From assembly GCA_964637835.1 (NCBI GenBank), contig CAZWYF010000012.1, positions 1 to 64,000 of the forward strand: a stretch of 64,000 bases of DNA. Reading direction: 5' to 3'. Every line of letters starts with the position of its first letter. The first letter of the stretch is position 1. A program made the position numbers and the translations under genes. The stretch is from Glo-17 sp964637835 (GTDB lineage: Bacteria > Krumholzibacteriota > Krumholzibacteriia > LZORAL124-64-63). The notes beneath the pieces are model-generated. The model was given only the letters and a program-made list of their open reading frames with translations, had not been told where the DNA came from and searched no databases. This document shows positions 38,325 to 46,149 of the stretch, in pieces.

Positions 38325-39206
38325 CTAGCCCTTGACCGCGCCGGCCGTCAGGCCGCCGACCAGGTAACGCTGCAACACCAGGAACAGGGCCATCACCGGG
38401 ATGGCCGCGATGATCGAGCCCGCGGCGAAGTAGCCCCACTGCTGCTCGGCGAAGCCGCCGACGAAGAAGCGCAGGCCCACCGGGGCGGTGTACATCGACT
38501 CCGTGTCCATGATGGTCAACGCCAGCACGAACTCGTTCCACGCGGTCATGAAGCTGAACAGCGCCGTGACCGCCACCGCCGGCTTGGACAGCGGCAGGAT
38601 GATCTTCCAGAAGATCATGGCCGGCGAGGCGCCGTCCATCAATGCCGATTCTTCCAGCTCGCGCGGAACGGTATCGAAATAGCCCTTGAGATTCCAGACG
38701 CAGAAGGGAATCGCCGTGGTGGAGTAGAGCAGGATCAGTCCCAGGTAGTTGCTGCCCATCTGCAGCCACACCACGATGATGATGTACAGGGGCACCAGGG
38801 TGAGCGTGCCGGGGAACATCTGGGAGATCAGGAACGACATCATGCCCGCGCGCCGTCCGGGGAAGCGGAAGCGGCTGAACGCGTACCCGGCGGTGGTGGC
38901 CAGGAAGACGCCCACGATGGTGGTGGCCGCGGCGACGAGCGCGCTGTTCAGCAGCCAGCGGCCGAACGGCTGATCGGCGAAGACGTCGATGAAGTTCTGC
39001 AGCGAGAGCTGCGACGGCCAGGGCATGATGGCGCGCAGGCGATCCCAGACGCCGGGATCGGCGGGCAGGTCCACGAACATCAGGGCCTGCTGCCCGCTGA
39101 ACGCCACGGTGAGCACCCAGAGGATGGGGTAGATGGTGACGATCACCATCAGCACCAGCACCAGGTGCAGCCAGCCATGGTTGACCGAATCGCTGCGGTT
39201 GCTCAT
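38325..39206 (-). CDS. malG: maltodextrin ABC transporter permease (MalG-type)
   Basis: A 293-residue inner-membrane protein with six predicted helices and the EAA loop (ELEESALMDGASPAMIFWKI then ILPLSKPAV near residue 187) that contacts the ATPase. It has the MalG-type C-terminus (RYLVGGLTAGAVKG). It pairs with the MalF-type permease to form the channel. The ATG at 39206 overlaps the malF stop (ATGA). Confidence 0.93.
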   Translation of the reverse strand: MSNRSDSVNHGWLHLVLVLMVIVTIYPILWVLTVAFSGQQALMFVDLPADPGVWDRLRAIMPWPSQLSLQNFIDVFADQPFGRWLLNSALVAAATTIVGVFLATTAGYAFSRFRFPGRRAGMMSFLISQMFPGTLTLVPLYIIIVVWLQMGSNYLGLILLYSTTAIPFCVWNLKGYFDTVPRELEESALMDGASPAMIFWKIILPLSKPAVAVTALFSFMTAWNEFVLALTIMDTESMYTAPVGLRFFVGGFAEQQWGYFAAGSIIAAIPVMALFLVLQRYLVGGLTAGAVKG

Positions 39207-41131
39207 ATGCCCTCCGTCGCCCTGGTGACGCGGTTCTGCCAGATCCCGTAGACGAACAGCACGAAGAAGATCACCACCGAGTAGGCCGCGGCGTAGCCGT
39301 AGCGATACTGCTCGAAGGCGATCTTGTAGGCGTCGGTGATGAGGATCTCGGTGGCGCCGGCGGGTTCGCCCTGGGACACCAGGTAGATGATGTTGAACAT
39401 GTTGAAGGTCCAGACCACCGACAGGATGATCGCCGGCACCAGGGCGGGCTTGATGGACGGCAGGGTCACGAAGCGGAACACCTGCAGGCGGCCCGCGCCG
39501 TCCACGCGCGCGGCCTCGTAGAGGTCGCCGGGGATGGCCTGCAGGGCGCCCAGGGAGATGACCATCATGAACGGGAAGCTGAGCCAGCCGTTGGTCGCCA
39601 GGACCGCGAAGAAGGAGGTGTACCAGGCGTCGAACCAGGAAACCGGCTCGCCGCCGAACACCTGGACCACCTGGTTGATCACCCCGAACTGCTTGTGGAA
39701 CATGCCCTTCCAGATCAGCGCCGTGATGTAGTTGGGCACCGCCCAGGGCAGGATCAGGATGATCCGGTACAGGGGCTTGAGCCGCAGGTCCTTGACGTTG
39801 AGGATGAGCGCCAGGGCCAGACCCACCGTCACGCCGATGGTCACGTTGCTGATGGTCCACAGGATGGTGAAGCCCAGGGTCCAGTAGAAGTTCTGGAAGT
39901 TGATGGAGCGGCTGCCGTCGCTGGCGGTGCGGATCACCTCGAAGTCGGTGATGATGTCGACGTAGTTCTCGATCCCCACCCAGAGCTCGTACATCGGCTG
40001 ATTGACGTTGTAGAGGGTCTGGTTGGTGAACGACAGCACCACGCCGTAGAAGAACGGGAAGAAGACCAGCAGCACCATGCCCACCATGGCCGGCACCACG
40101 AACCCGTAGGCCGAGCGGTACTTGACCAGGGCGCCCCAGGTGCGCTGCGCCCAGCCGGCGGCCACCCACCAGTACATGAGCAGGCCGAGGACTCCGAGCA
40201 GGACGGCCCCCTGGATGAAGAGGCTCCGATCGCGCTGGAACTCCGCGCGCACCGCGCCGGCATTGACCACGCCGGAGGCATCGAAGGTACCGCGCACGGC
40301 CCGGAACCGATCCAGGTTCCACTCGGTGATCTGCAGGCTCTGCGCCTCCACCGAGGGCAGCAGGCGCAGGGCGTCGCGCACGTCCAGGGCACGCTCGGCC
40401 ACCGCCTGTTCGGCCATCATCTGCGTCCCCAGGACGCTCTGGATGCCGTACTGGGCGTGGATCCACAGCGCCGCGATGGTCACCGCCAGGCCCACCGCGA
40501 AGCGCGGCCAGCCCGCCGGCGTGACCAGCAGCAGGCCCGCCAGGACCAGGGCCGCCGCCAGGATGGCCAGCCACCAGGGAATCCCGCTGCGCGGGTCGCC
40601 CGGCACCAGGGGCGCGTGGACCACCTGCACCGAGCCGTCGACCTTCCCGTCGACGAGCAGGGGCAGCACCACCTCGAGGTCGTTCGCCGCGGTCACCCGC
40701 TTGAGGATCTCGTCCTTGCGCGCGGTGCCTTCCATGACGTTGGTCGAGTGGGCGGCCTCCAGCTCCTTGACCTGGTCGAACAGGTCCTTCTGATCGCGCT
40801 GCAGGCGGCGCGGGAAATCTCCCGCCTCGATGTCCGCCTGGTGGGTGGAGGCGACCAGTTGCCGGCGGCCGGCGTCGACCACGCGGATGTCCTGGAGTCC
40901 CGTGACGGCCTCGACGAGGATCGAGACGGCCGCCTGGACGTCTTCCCCCTCCCGGCGGACGAGGTCGATGGCGTCGGTCACCGCCGCGGCGGTGACCACG
41001 GCGTTCTGCTCGGTTCCCGTGCGGATGGCCGCCTGGCGGCCCTGATGGATCACGAAGGCCGTGGCCCCGATACCCACCGCCAGGGCGGCGAGCAGGCCGG
41101 CCAGGATCCGGCGGCTGCTTCCGTCGCGCAT
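39203..41131 (-). CDS. malF: maltodextrin ABC transporter permease (MalF-type) with an N-terminal periplasmic sensor-like domain
   Basis: This 642-residue protein ends in a normal MalF-type permease: helices from about residue 340 (FVVPAMVGMVLLVFFPFFYG), the periplasmic FTNQTLYNVNQP segment and the EAA loop DLYEAARVDGAGRLQVFRFV then TLPSIKPA near 567. The N-terminal 330 residues are not typical of MalF. A transmembrane helix (res 8-28) is followed by a 150-residue extracytoplasmic domain (AVSILVEAVTGLQDIRVVDA; LPLLVDGKVDGSVQVVHAPL) that looks like a Cache/PAS-type sensor. Two more helices, a short soluble loop and another helix precede the permease core. It lies 4 bases after malE. A sensor fused to an importer channel is unusual; the assignment of the domain is by pattern only. 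Confidence 0.85.
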   Translation of the reverse strand: MRDGSSRRILAGLLAALAVGIGATAFVIHQGRQAAIRTGTEQNAVVTAAAVTDAIDLVRREGEDVQAAVSILVEAVTGLQDIRVVDAGRRQLVASTHQADIEAGDFPRRLQRDQKDLFDQVKELEAAHSTNVMEGTARKDEILKRVTAANDLEVVLPLLVDGKVDGSVQVVHAPLVPGDPRSGIPWWLAILAAALVLAGLLLVTPAGWPRFAVGLAVTIAALWIHAQYGIQSVLGTQMMAEQAVAERALDVRDALRLLPSVEAQSLQITEWNLDRFRAVRGTFDASGVVNAGAVRAEFQRDRSLFIQGAVLLGVLGLLMYWWVAAGWAQRTWGALVKYRSAYGFVVPAMVGMVLLVFFPFFYGVVLSFTNQTLYNVNQPMYELWVGIENYVDIITDFEVIRTASDGSRSINFQNFYWTLGFTILWTISNVTIGVTVGLALALILNVKDLRLKPLYRIILILPWAVPNYITALIWKGMFHKQFGVINQVVQVFGGEPVSWFDAWYTSFFAVLATNGWLSFPFMMVISLGALQAIPGDLYEAARVDGAGRLQVFRFVTLPSIKPALVPAIILSVVWTFNMFNIIYLVSQGEPAGATEILITDAYKIAFEQYRYGYAAAYSVVIFFVLFVYGIWQNRVTRATEGI

Positions 41132-41135
41132 CAGG

Positions 41136-42347
41136 TCACTTCCTCAGGCTACGGACCCGTTCCTCGACGTCCTTCTGGGCCTGATCCAGCGCCACCCTGG
41201 GCGTGGTCGCCTTGCGCACGATGCTGTTCATGGCCGTGGTGGCCGGCGACCAGACCATGGTCATCTCGGCGTAGTTGGGCATGGGCACCGCCGTCTCCAC
41301 CTGCTCGCGGAAGGCGCTGAGCACCGGATCGCTGGCCACGGCCGGATCCTGGTAGACCTCCCGGTTGGCGGGCGTCTGCCGGCCGGCGAGCGCCATGACC
41401 TTGCCGGCCTCCATGCCGGTGAGATACAGGGCGAAGTCGTAGGCCTCGTCCTTGTGCGGGCTGGGTGCGGCGATGTACGCGCCCTCCACCGTCATCCAGG
41501 GCTGCATGGGCGCGCCGCCGGCCTCGACGATGTCCGGCAGCGTGGCCAGGCCGTAGGGGATGTCCTCGGCGATCTCCGCCAGGAACCACGGGCCGGAGAA
41601 CACGATGGCCGCGTCGCCCTGGTTGAAGAGCATGGTGATCAGGCTGCTGCTGGGCTCGGCGGGCAGGATCCGGTCCTCGTCGAACCACTTCATCATCAGC
41701 TGCAGCGAGGCCACGTTCTCCGGACGGTTGAGCACGGGGTCGCGGTCGCCCTTGAACACGCCGCCACCGAAGGCGTTCATCAGCGCGCTGTGGTAGTAGA
41801 AGTCGCTGTAGGCATAGGCCAGGCCGAACTTCCCGGCCGCCTGGTTGGTATGCTCCTTCGCCACCGCCACCAGCTCGGTGGAGTTCCGCGGTGGATCGGT
41901 CACCATGTCGGTGTTGTAGAACATGGTGACGACCTTGAAGTTGATGGGCAGGCCGTAGATGCTGCCCTGGTAGGTCATGGCGTCCATGGTGGAGGGGATG
42001 AAGCGCTCGATGGTGGCGTCGTCGAGGTAGAAGTCGATGGGCTCCATGGTGCCGCCGGCCTCCACCCAGCCGCCGAGGCGGTCCTGGGCGAAGATGAACA
42101 GGTCCGGGCCCTTCCCGCGCGGCACGGCGGCGGTGATCTTGTCGGCGTAGGCGTCGTAGGGCACCGCCAGGGTCTTGACGGTGACCTCGTCCTGCGAGGT
42201 GTTGTAGGCCGTCACCACCTGCTCGAATGCGGTCCGCTCGAGCCCCCGGTAGGCGTGCCAGACCACCAGCTCGATCTGGGCCGAGGCCACCACCGGCAAC
42301 AGCACCGCCACCGCGGCGGCGATCAGCCAGAACATGCGCTTGCTCAT
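41136..42347 (-). CDS. malE: maltodextrin-binding periplasmic protein (family 1 extracellular solute-binding protein)
   Basis: A 403-residue exported binding protein: signal peptide (cut near VVASAQ), then the family-1 SBP pattern IELVVWHAYRGLERTAFEQV, KITAAVPRGKGPDLFIFAQD, YGLPINFKVVTMFYNTDMV, AAIVFSGPWFLAEI and ANREVYQD. It captures maltose/maltodextrin-like glycans for the MalFG channel; exact ligand unproven. No lipobox, so it is a free periplasmic protein, as expected for a diderm. The ATG overlaps the malK stop (ATGA). Confidence 0.9.
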   Translation of the reverse strand: MSKRMFWLIAAAVAVLLPVVASAQIELVVWHAYRGLERTAFEQVVTAYNTSQDEVTVKTLAVPYDAYADKITAAVPRGKGPDLFIFAQDRLGGWVEAGGTMEPIDFYLDDATIERFIPSTMDAMTYQGSIYGLPINFKVVTMFYNTDMVTDPPRNSTELVAVAKEHTNQAAGKFGLAYAYSDFYYHSALMNAFGGGVFKGDRDPVLNRPENVASLQLMMKWFDEDRILPAEPSSSLITMLFNQGDAAIVFSGPWFLAEIAEDIPYGLATLPDIVEAGGAPMQPWMTVEGAYIAAPSPHKDEAYDFALYLTGMEAGKVMALAGRQTPANREVYQDPAVASDPVLSAFREQVETAVPMPNYAEMTMVWSPATTAMNSIVRKATTPRVALDQAQKDVEERVRSLRK

Positions 42348-43450
42348 GCTCGATCTCCTTCGGTCAGGCGCCGCTCGGTATCGGCGGCGAAGAGTTGCAC
42401 GTGGTCGAGCTCGAGATGCAGCTCCACCACGTCGTCGATGTCGTACTGGCCACGCGGGTCCGCCTTGGCCACCAGCAGGCTGCCGCCGAGCTGGCCGTGG
42501 AGCTGGACCTCGTGACCGAGGGTCTCCACCAGCTCCACCTTCATCTGGACCTGCGCGGTGGGCCCGCCGCCCTCCCGGGGCTCGGCCCGCAGGTGTTCCG
42601 GGCGCACGCCCACCATCACCTCGCGGCCGCTCTGGCCGCCCGCCAGGGCGCGGTTGGCCTCGTTCAGGTCCAGGGTGATCCCCTTGCCCTCGACATGCGC
42701 GCCATCCCCGGTGATCCGGGCGGCGAAGAAGCTCATGGGCGGCGTGCCGATGAACCGCGCCACGAAGAGGTTGGCGGGGGTCTCGTAGAGCTCCAGGGGC
42801 GTGCCCACCTGCATCAGGTCGCCGTCGCTGAGCACGGCGATGCGGTGGCCCATGGTCATGGCCTCCACCTGGTCGTGGGTCACGTACACCGTGGTGGTCT
42901 GCAGGCGGCGCTGCAGGCCGGTGATCTCCGCGCGCATCTGCACGCGCAGCTTCGCATCCAGGTTGGAGAGCGGCTCGTCGAACAGGAAGACCGAGGGCTG
43001 CCGCACGATGGCCCGGCCCACCGCCACGCGCTGGCGCTGGCCGCCGGAGAGCTGCCGCGGCTTGCGCTCGAGGAGCGGTTCGATGCCCAGGATGCCGGCC
43101 GCCTGCTTCACCCGCTCGTCGATCTCGGCGCGGTCCATCTTCTGCAACCGCAGGCCGAAATCCATGTTCTCGCGCACCGACATGTGCGGGTACAGCGCGT
43201 AGCTCTGGAACACCATGGCGATGTCCCGCTCCTTGGGCGGCAGGTCATTGACCACCCGCTCGCCGATGCGGATCTCGCCGGCGGTGATCTCCTCCAGACC
43301 CGCGATCATGCGCAGCGCGGTGGACTTGCCGCAGCCGGAGGGCCCCACGAGCACCATGAACTCCTGGTCATGGACCTCGAGATTCAGCTCGCGGATCACC
43401 TCCACCTCGCCGTAGCACTTGTTGACCTTGTCGAAGACGACCCCTGCCAA
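42344..43450 (-). CDS. malK: sugar ABC transporter ATP-binding protein (MalK/UgpC family)
   Basis: A 368-residue ATPase with Walker A GPSGCGKST near residue 36, Q-loop VFQSYALYPHM, signature LSGGQRQRVA near 132, Walker B VFLFDEPLSNLD and H-switch VTHDQ, then the C-terminal OB/TOBE regulatory domain (GVRPEHLRAEP). In MalK-type proteins that domain can bind regulators such as EIIA or MalT. The start is TTG 43450: GAGGAG lies 6 bases upstream and the protein begins LAGVVFDKVNKCYGEVEVIR, the correct N-terminus; no ATG is available. Confidence 0.93.
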   Translation of the reverse strand: MAGVVFDKVNKCYGEVEVIRELNLEVHDQEFMVLVGPSGCGKSTALRMIAGLEEITAGEIRIGERVVNDLPPKERDIAMVFQSYALYPHMSVRENMDFGLRLQKMDRAEIDERVKQAAGILGIEPLLERKPRQLSGGQRQRVAVGRAIVRQPSVFLFDEPLSNLDAKLRVQMRAEITGLQRRLQTTTVYVTHDQVEAMTMGHRIAVLSDGDLMQVGTPLELYETPANLFVARFIGTPPMSFFAARITGDGAHVEGKGITLDLNEANRALAGGQSGREVMVGVRPEHLRAEPREGGGPTAQVQMKVELVETLGHEVQLHGQLGGSLLVAKADPRGQYDIDDVVELHLELDHVQLFAADTERRLTEGDRA

Positions 43451-43491
43451 GGGCTTCTCCTCGCGCTGTCCGCACCCCGGAGGCGCGGCGG

Positions 43492-45015
43492 TTACTGGGC
43501 CGCGGGCGCCAGGATCAGCGCCGTGCGGCGAGGGATGGTGAGGCTCAGGCTGTCGCCGGCGGCGGCGAACCGCCCGCCGGCCAGCAGGTCCACCGCGGCA
43601 CCGCCCCAGCGGGCCGGCCGCGCCACCGTGGTGGTGACGGCCGCGTCGCCGCGGTTGACGGCCACCAGGAGCTGGTCGTCGCCCTGGGGATCCTGCCGGT
43701 GGAAGACCAGGTGATCCTTGCCGAAGTCGATGCCCTGGCGCTCGCCGCGCCAGATGGCCGGGTGGGCCCGCCGGATGGCGATGAGCTGCCGGTAGTACTC
43801 CCGCAGGCTCTCGTCGCGCGGTTCGCCCGCGCCGGGCTCGATGCCCATCTCGCCCCAGGGCATGTCCGTGCGGTTCTCCGGCCAGGTGCCGATGTACCGG
43901 CCCACCTCCTCGCCGTAGAAGATGCAGGGGATGCCGCGGGCGGTCATCTGCAGGGCCACGCAGAGCCGGAACGCGTCCAGGTCCCCGTCGAGGCTGTGGA
44001 TGGCGCCGTCGGTGTCGTGGCTGGAGAGGTAGTGGGAGACGTGATGGCCCGTCCGGACCTCCTCGCGCCGGTCGAGGTAGCGATCGAAGGCGATGGGCCG
44101 GCCGCGACCGAGGACGAAACCGATGGAGCTGCCCTGGAAGGAGAAGTCCAGGCCGGCGTCCATCTGGTCGGGCTCGAACCAGGGGTCCAGGTTGCGGGCG
44201 TCGCCGCCCCAGACCTCGCCGATGAGGAAGAAGTCCTCGCCCAGCCGCTCGCGCGTCCGCTGGCGGTGCAGGTCCCAGAAGTCGTGCTCGACGTGCTTGA
44301 CCGTGTCGAGGCGGAAGCCGTCCAGGCCCACCCGCTCGGCCAGCCCCAGGTGGGCGTCCAGCAGGTACTCGCGGACCTCGGGATTGCGGGTCTTGAAGTC
44401 CGGCAGGCCGGAGAGGCACTCGGTGAGGTCGTCATCGCCGCACTGGCTGCCGAAGCGGAGCCAGTCGCGGCCCTTCTCCTGGATGTAGCGCGACTCGTAG
44501 CCGCAGTGGTTGTAGACCACGTCCAGGAGCACCTTCATGCCGCGGGCGTGGGCCTGGTCCACCAGGCGGGCGAGCTGTTCCTCGGTGCCGAAGCGGGGAT
44601 CGATGGCGTGGAAGTCGTCGGCCCAGTAGCCGTGGTAGCCCCAGTCGAAGAAGCCGACGCTGGAGACGTAGCCGGGGATCTGCTGCACCACCGGGGTGAT
44701 CCAGATGGCGGTGGCGCCCAGCTCGGCGATCTCGTCCAGCTGCTCGATCAGCCCGGTGAGGTCCCCGCCGTGGAAGCTGCCGGGGCCGTCGCGGTCCACG
44801 TCCTGGTTGTTGGTGGGATCGCCGTCGGCGAAGCGGTCGACCATCACGAAGTAGATGATCGCGTCCTGCCAGTCGTGCTGGGGAACCACCGCCGTGGCGG
44901 GGGCCACCGCGGCGGCGGGGTCGTCGAGGGCCGCCGGGCCGCCGCTGCAGCCGGCCAGCAGCAGGGCCGCTACCAGCAGGGCGAGACCGGGCGCGAGGAG
45001 GCGCAGGCGAGGCAT
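43492..45015 (-). CDS. lipoprotein GH13 alpha-amylase/maltogenic enzyme, first gene of the maltodextrin operon
   Basis: This 507-residue protein has a lipobox (LLLAGC near residues 18-23), so it is membrane-anchored and periplasmic or surface-exposed. The GH13 barrel starts at DAIIYFVMVDRFADGDPTNN near residue 51. Catalytic residues: nucleophile Asp in GFRLDTVKH near 233, acid/base Glu in LIGEVWGG near 265, third Asp in SSHDTDG near 332; region I is DVVYNHCG. The DVDRDGPGSFHGGDL loop is typical of bacterial alpha-amylases with a calcium site. A C-terminal beta domain follows. A promoter lies about 70 bases upstream. It and the 32797 amylase bracket the operon. Confidence 0.9.
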   Translation of the reverse strand: MPRLRLLAPGLALLVAALLLAGCSGGPAALDDPAAAVAPATAVVPQHDWQDAIIYFVMVDRFADGDPTNNQDVDRDGPGSFHGGDLTGLIEQLDEIAELGATAIWITPVVQQIPGYVSSVGFFDWGYHGYWADDFHAIDPRFGTEEQLARLVDQAHARGMKVLLDVVYNHCGYESRYIQEKGRDWLRFGSQCGDDDLTECLSGLPDFKTRNPEVREYLLDAHLGLAERVGLDGFRLDTVKHVEHDFWDLHRQRTRERLGEDFFLIGEVWGGDARNLDPWFEPDQMDAGLDFSFQGSSIGFVLGRGRPIAFDRYLDRREEVRTGHHVSHYLSSHDTDGAIHSLDGDLDAFRLCVALQMTARGIPCIFYGEEVGRYIGTWPENRTDMPWGEMGIEPGAGEPRDESLREYYRQLIAIRRAHPAIWRGERQGIDFGKDHLVFHRQDPQGDDQLLVAVNRGDAAVTTTVARPARWGGAAVDLLAGGRFAAAGDSLSLTIPRRTALILAPAAQ

Positions 45016-45086
45016 GCAGACACCTTCCAGGCATGAACCGGCCGCGACGAGACGGACTGGCGACGACCGATCCGGTTTCGCCGGCA

Positions 45087-45114
45087 GTATCACAATGATC
45101 CTGCAGGGGGTCAA
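45087..45114 (-). promoter_or_regulatory. sigma70-type promoter of the maltodextrin operon
   Basis: On the minus strand, TTGACC (45114-45109) and TGATAC (45092-45087) are separated by 16 bases. The -35 box overlaps the stop codon of the upstream eamA gene. The operon to 31785 can be read from here. Confidence 0.65.
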
Positions 45115-46082
45115 GGACTCGTGGGGGTCCTCGGCGGCATTTGGGGGTTCCCCCGAGCTGGCGGTTCCCGCAGGGACAGGCCGGCGAGCACCAGCGCCCC
45201 GGCGGTGAGCAGGCGCCAGGTGAGCGGCTCGCCGAGGATGAGCACCGAGAGGGTGGTGGCCACCACCGGCTGCAGGAAGACGTAGAGCGCCACCCGCGAG
45301 GCATGGGTGTGCCGCAGGGCCCAGAGGTTCAGGAAGTAGGTGCCCACGGTGGCGCCGAGGATGGTGAAGGTCATGGCGGCCACCGTGATCCCGTCCAGCG
45401 ACCCCAGGGGCGCCCGGACCAGCTCGGGGCCGCCGTAGAGCAGGATCCCGGCCGCCCCGAAGGCGAAGATCGCCGTGGTGGCGCCCACGGGGTCGTGCCG
45501 CCGCATCACGCGGCCGCTGAGGGCGATGAACGTGCCGTAGCTCAGCGCATTGGCCAGGGTCAGCAGGTCGCCCACGAGGTAGCGGGCATCCAGCGCCAGC
45601 CGGTCCACCTCCAGGAGCACCGCCACGCCCGCCATGCCCAGGACCAGCCCGGCCACCTTGCGCGGGGTGAGCCGCTCCTGGCCGAGCAGGACGGCCGCCA
45701 CCAGGGTGAACAGCGGGATCTGGCTGCAGATGAGCGAGGAATGGGCCGGGGTGGTGCGGCTGAGCCCCTCCAGGAAGAGGATCTGGTTGAGCGTCACGCC
45801 GAGCATGGCGCAGCCGCCCAGGTACCAGAGGTCCCTCCCGCGCGGCAGGCGGTGGCCGCCGGCGCGGGCGAGCACCGCCAGGATCGCCAGGGCCGACACC
45901 GCCCGCAGGGACGCCCACGCGGCCGGGTCGAGGGTGCCCACCACGTGCTTGCTGGCCAGGTAGTTGATCCCGAAGAGCAGCTGCACGGTGATCAGGGCGG
46001 CGCGCACGCGGGCGGCCCCGGCGTGGTCGGCGGCCACTCCCTCCTGACCGTCGGCGGGGGCTGGCTGGCCGATCTCGAGCAT
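45111..46082 (-). CDS. EamA/DMT-superfamily exporter
   Basis: A 323-residue inner-membrane protein with ten predicted helices in two EamA halves (RAALITVQLLFGINYLASKH; GLVLGMAGVAVLLEVD between the halves; LYVFLQPVVATTLSVLILGE near the end, a hallmark of the second half). EamA proteins export amino acids, nucleosides or other small metabolites by proton exchange; the substrate cannot be told. ATG 46082 starts the helical region after a 25-residue hydrophilic tail. It lies between the kinase and the maltodextrin operon on the same strand and may be cotranscribed with the kinase (67-base gap). Confidence 0.85.
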   Translation of the reverse strand: MLEIGQPAPADGQEGVAADHAGAARVRAALITVQLLFGINYLASKHVVGTLDPAAWASLRAVSALAILAVLARAGGHRLPRGRDLWYLGGCAMLGVTLNQILFLEGLSRTTPAHSSLICSQIPLFTLVAAVLLGQERLTPRKVAGLVLGMAGVAVLLEVDRLALDARYLVGDLLTLANALSYGTFIALSGRVMRRHDPVGATTAIFAFGAAGILLYGGPELVRAPLGSLDGITVAAMTFTILGATVGTYFLNLWALRHTHASRVALYVFLQPVVATTLSVLILGEPLTWRLLTAGALVLAGLSLREPPARGNPQMPPRTPTSP

Positions 46083-46149
46083 GGGACGGGCTCCTCGTGC
46101 GGGGGGCGGCGCCGACACGATCGCCCCGCGCCGGGCCGCTCGCCACCTC

